From contig CAZIGW010000073.1 in NCBI GenBank assembly GCA_964538565.1, positions 1-26,372 of the forward strand: a DNA stretch of 26,372 bases. The letters run 5' to 3'. Positions 24,945 through 26,372 of the stretch are shown in pieces (position 1 is the stretch's first letter; each line of letters starts with the position of its first letter). Below the pieces are notes generated by a model. The model worked only from the letters and a program-made list of their open reading frames with translations, did no database searches and was not told the origin of the DNA. The DNA is from CAYVBN01 sp964538565 (GTDB lineage: Bacteria > Pseudomonadota > Alphaproteobacteria > Rhizobiales > Xanthobacteraceae). Both the position numbers and the translations under genes were made by a program.

Positions 24945-24966
24945 CCGAAAATGAAACCCGTTTCGG
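24945..24966. promoter_or_regulatory. Nested dyad upstream of the hydrolase gene
   Basis: CCGAAA (24945-24950) and TTTCGG (24961-24966) are inverted arms ten bases apart. Inside them GAAAC (24953-24957) and GTTTC (24960-24964) form a second dyad. The outer arm adjoins the ribosome site of the hydrolase gene, so a bound repressor would block its expression. Candidate operator only. Confidence 0.35.
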
Positions 24967-25058
24967 ATCTTGTATTCGAGAGCGGGGCGGCAAGAAAGGT
25001 CGTCGGTTCGGTTTCACTTGCCGGGACGCGCGAGCGGCGGGGCCGCGACGGCGACAAG

Positions 25059-25092
25059 TTGACCTCCGGGCGCGGGCACATTTCCATTGACC
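25059..25092 (+). promoter_or_regulatory. Repeated TTGACC boxes upstream of the third binding-protein gene
   Basis: TTGACC occurs at 25059-25064 and at 25087-25092, 28 bases apart, in the 215-base divergent intergenic region. Either could be a -35 for the binding-protein gene starting at 25149, but I see no convincing -10 at the right distance. Confidence 0.25.
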
Positions 25093-25148
25093 GGTCCGGG
25101 CAAGGTTACTACGGAAGATGAAGAAAAAATCCCGCCCGACGGGGGGAA

Positions 25149-26129
25149 ATGGGGAGAATCGCAGTGCGAAAGCTTCTTGCCATCGGCGTCGCCAGCGCTC
25201 TCGCGCTCGCCGCGCTGGCTCGCGACGGCGCCGCGCGCGCGGCGGAAATCCGCATCGGATTCGCCAACGGCAGCAGCGCCGACTACGCGCCGGCCTTCGC
25301 GGCCGAACGGCTCGGCTTCTTCAAGCAGGCGGGACTCGACGTCAAGCTGATCGCATTCCGCGGCGGGGCGGCGGCGCAGGAGGCCATGAGCGCCGGATCG
25401 GCCGACCTCATCGCGTACTTCGGGCCGGCGATCGCGCTGGCGGTGAACAAGGGCGCCAAGGAAAAAATGGTGGCGACGATCGCGGCCGGCAGCGTCGGCT
25501 GGAACCTGATCGTCCCGGCCGACTCGCCCATCAAGGATCTCAAGGGGCTCGACGGCAAGAAGATCGGCATCAGCACGAAGGCGTCCACGTCCGACATGGC
25601 GGCCTTGTGGGTGGCGGAAAAGACGGGAATCACCGTTCAGCAGATCCCGCTCGGCGCCGGCGCTCTCATTCCAGCGCTGCGATCGCACCAGGTCGACGCC
25701 ATCGTGTTCTCCGCATTGTTGACCATGCGCGAGATGCTGAGCGGGCGCGCCCGGTCCCTCATCGAACTGGGCCAGGGCATGGACCCGACCATGGCGGACG
25801 TCTACGTCGCCTCGCAGGAAATGATCGACAAGCGGCCGCAGGAGCTGCGCGCGGTTCTCACGGTGATCTACAAGACGCTGGCCTACATGAAGGCGAACCG
25901 GCAATGGTCGCTGGCCTTCCTCAAGGACTTCGCCAAGGCCGACGACGACGCACTCGCCGCGGCGCTCTACGATCAGATCATCCCCAAGCTCTCGGCCGAC
26001 GGCGCCATCGAGCAGGTGTGGATCGACAATGGACTGAATCTCGCCGCGCGCGCCTGGGAGATGCCGGAGCTCGCCAAGGTCGACGCGCGCACACTCTTCA
26101 CCAACGACTTCCATCCCACAGCACCCTGA
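25149..26129 (+). CDS. NMT1/THI5-like periplasmic substrate-binding protein
   Basis: A 326-residue binding protein of the SsuA/NMT1 family, only loosely like the one at 19079-20110. The signal peptide is basic (RIAVRK) then hydrophobic, with likely cleavage after ARA near residue 31. The mature start AEIRIGFANGSSADYAPAFA is the typical first strand and ligand loop. Two starts compete: ATG at 25149 and GTG at 25164; the GTG has GGGGAG seven bases upstream and still gives a full signal peptide. A permease gene follows after 102 bases. Ligand unknown. Confidence 0.9.
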   Translation: MGRIAVRKLLAIGVASALALAALARDGAARAAEIRIGFANGSSADYAPAFAAERLGFFKQAGLDVKLIAFRGGAAAQEAMSAGSADLIAYFGPAIALAVNKGAKEKMVATIAAGSVGWNLIVPADSPIKDLKGLDGKKIGISTKASTSDMAALWVAEKTGITVQQIPLGAGALIPALRSHQVDAIVFSALLTMREMLSGRARSLIELGQGMDPTMADVYVASQEMIDKRPQELRAVLTVIYKTLAYMKANRQWSLAFLKDFAKADDDALAAALYDQIIPKLSADGAIEQVWIDNGLNLAARAWEMPELAKVDARTLFTNDFHPTAP

Positions 26130-26231
26130 CGCTTGCTGCGAAACGTCGCGACCGGCCTTCGACTTCGGCCGCGACCGAGACAAGAGGCCGAATCGAATGG
26201 CCGTCCACCAACAAGCCGTCCCGCTCTGAGG

Positions 26232-26372
26232 ATGAAGGCGCGCTCGTCGAACGAGGCCAGGGCGGTGCGGGGCTGGCGCCTTGTGCTGATCGCAGCCGTC
26301 GCCGCCCTGTGGGAACTGGCCGGTCGATCCGCGTGGGTCGACCCCGACCTGCTGCCTCCGCTTTCGAAGATC
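26232..26372 (+). CDS. ABC transporter permease, 5' part, cut by the window end
   Basis: Starts at ATG 26232 and is open for 47 codons to the last base of the window. The visible part has a basic N-terminus, one hydrophobic segment (WRLVLIAAVAALWELAG) and WVDPDLLPPLSKI, the usual N-terminus of SsuC/TauC-type permeases. A tiny frame ending TGA just before the ATG (TGAGGATG) lies upstream but is not claimed as a gene. It is presumably the membrane partner of the binding protein before it. Confidence 0.8.
   Translation, partial: MKARSSNEARAVRGWRLVLIAAVAALWELAGRSAWVDPDLLPPLSKI

Noticed and set aside
26198..26230. Ten-codon frame ending just before the last permease ATG, as a leader peptide
   Set aside because: No ribosome site, attenuator or codon bias supports it.

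Overview
The window looks like chromosomal DNA of a high-GC alphaproteobacterium of the Hyphomicrobiales, Bradyrhizobium-like or a relative. The reasons are the strong G/C bias at third codon positions, tightly overlapping operons, Liv- and NitT/TauT-type ABC transporters tied to catabolic genes, and two intergenic palindromes with an ACCGG-centred core of the kind I remember from that group. No genome comparison was possible.

Region 1 (121-15346, minus strand) is one run of 14 genes that overlap or lie at most about 40 bases apart. In transcription order they are the three subunits of a molybdenum hydroxylase (large, FAD, 2Fe-2S), an acyl-CoA ligase, an enoyl-CoA hydratase-family protein, a complete branched-chain-type ABC transporter (binding protein, LivH, LivM, LivG, LivF), a split two-subunit thiamine-diphosphate decarboxylase, an aldehyde dehydrogenase and an acyl-CoA dehydrogenase. 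The order large-medium-small-ligase-hydratase is that of hmfABCDE, the 2-furoate pathway (furoate to furoyl-CoA to 5-hydroxyfuroyl-CoA to 2-oxoglutarate). I therefore read the operon as catabolism of a furan-type or other heterocyclic or aromatic carboxylate with its own uptake system. The exact substrate is an inference.

Region 2 (15347-17427) is a divergent control region, then a LysR-type regulator and a FAS1/MaoC-like hydratase on the plus strand. Region 3 (17488-21652, minus strand) is a second operon: a UbiD-family prenyl-FMN decarboxylase followed by a NitT/TauT-type binding protein, ATPase and permease. This suggests uptake of a carboxylated precursor that UbiD decarboxylates into the region 1 pathway. 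Region 4 (21653-24024) is gene-poor. It holds a tRNA-Ser(CGA), a decayed higBA toxin-antitoxin module (frameshifts, a nonsense codon and a deletion), two small conserved-looking proteins and several short repeats and hairpins. Region 5 (24025-26372) has a phosphotriesterase-family lactonase/amidohydrolase divergent from a third ABC uptake system (binding protein plus the start of a permease cut by the window end).

Together the window is a catabolic island: three uptake systems, a decarboxylase, CoA activation, Mo-dependent ring hydroxylation, hydratase and lactonase candidates, and aldehyde-oxidising steps under a LysR regulator. The most unusual points are a CoxG-like domain fused to the Mo-hydroxylase large subunit, an Asp where that family has its catalytic Glu, the two-subunit ThDP decarboxylase inside an hmf-type operon, and the readable wreck of higBA beside tRNA-Ser.
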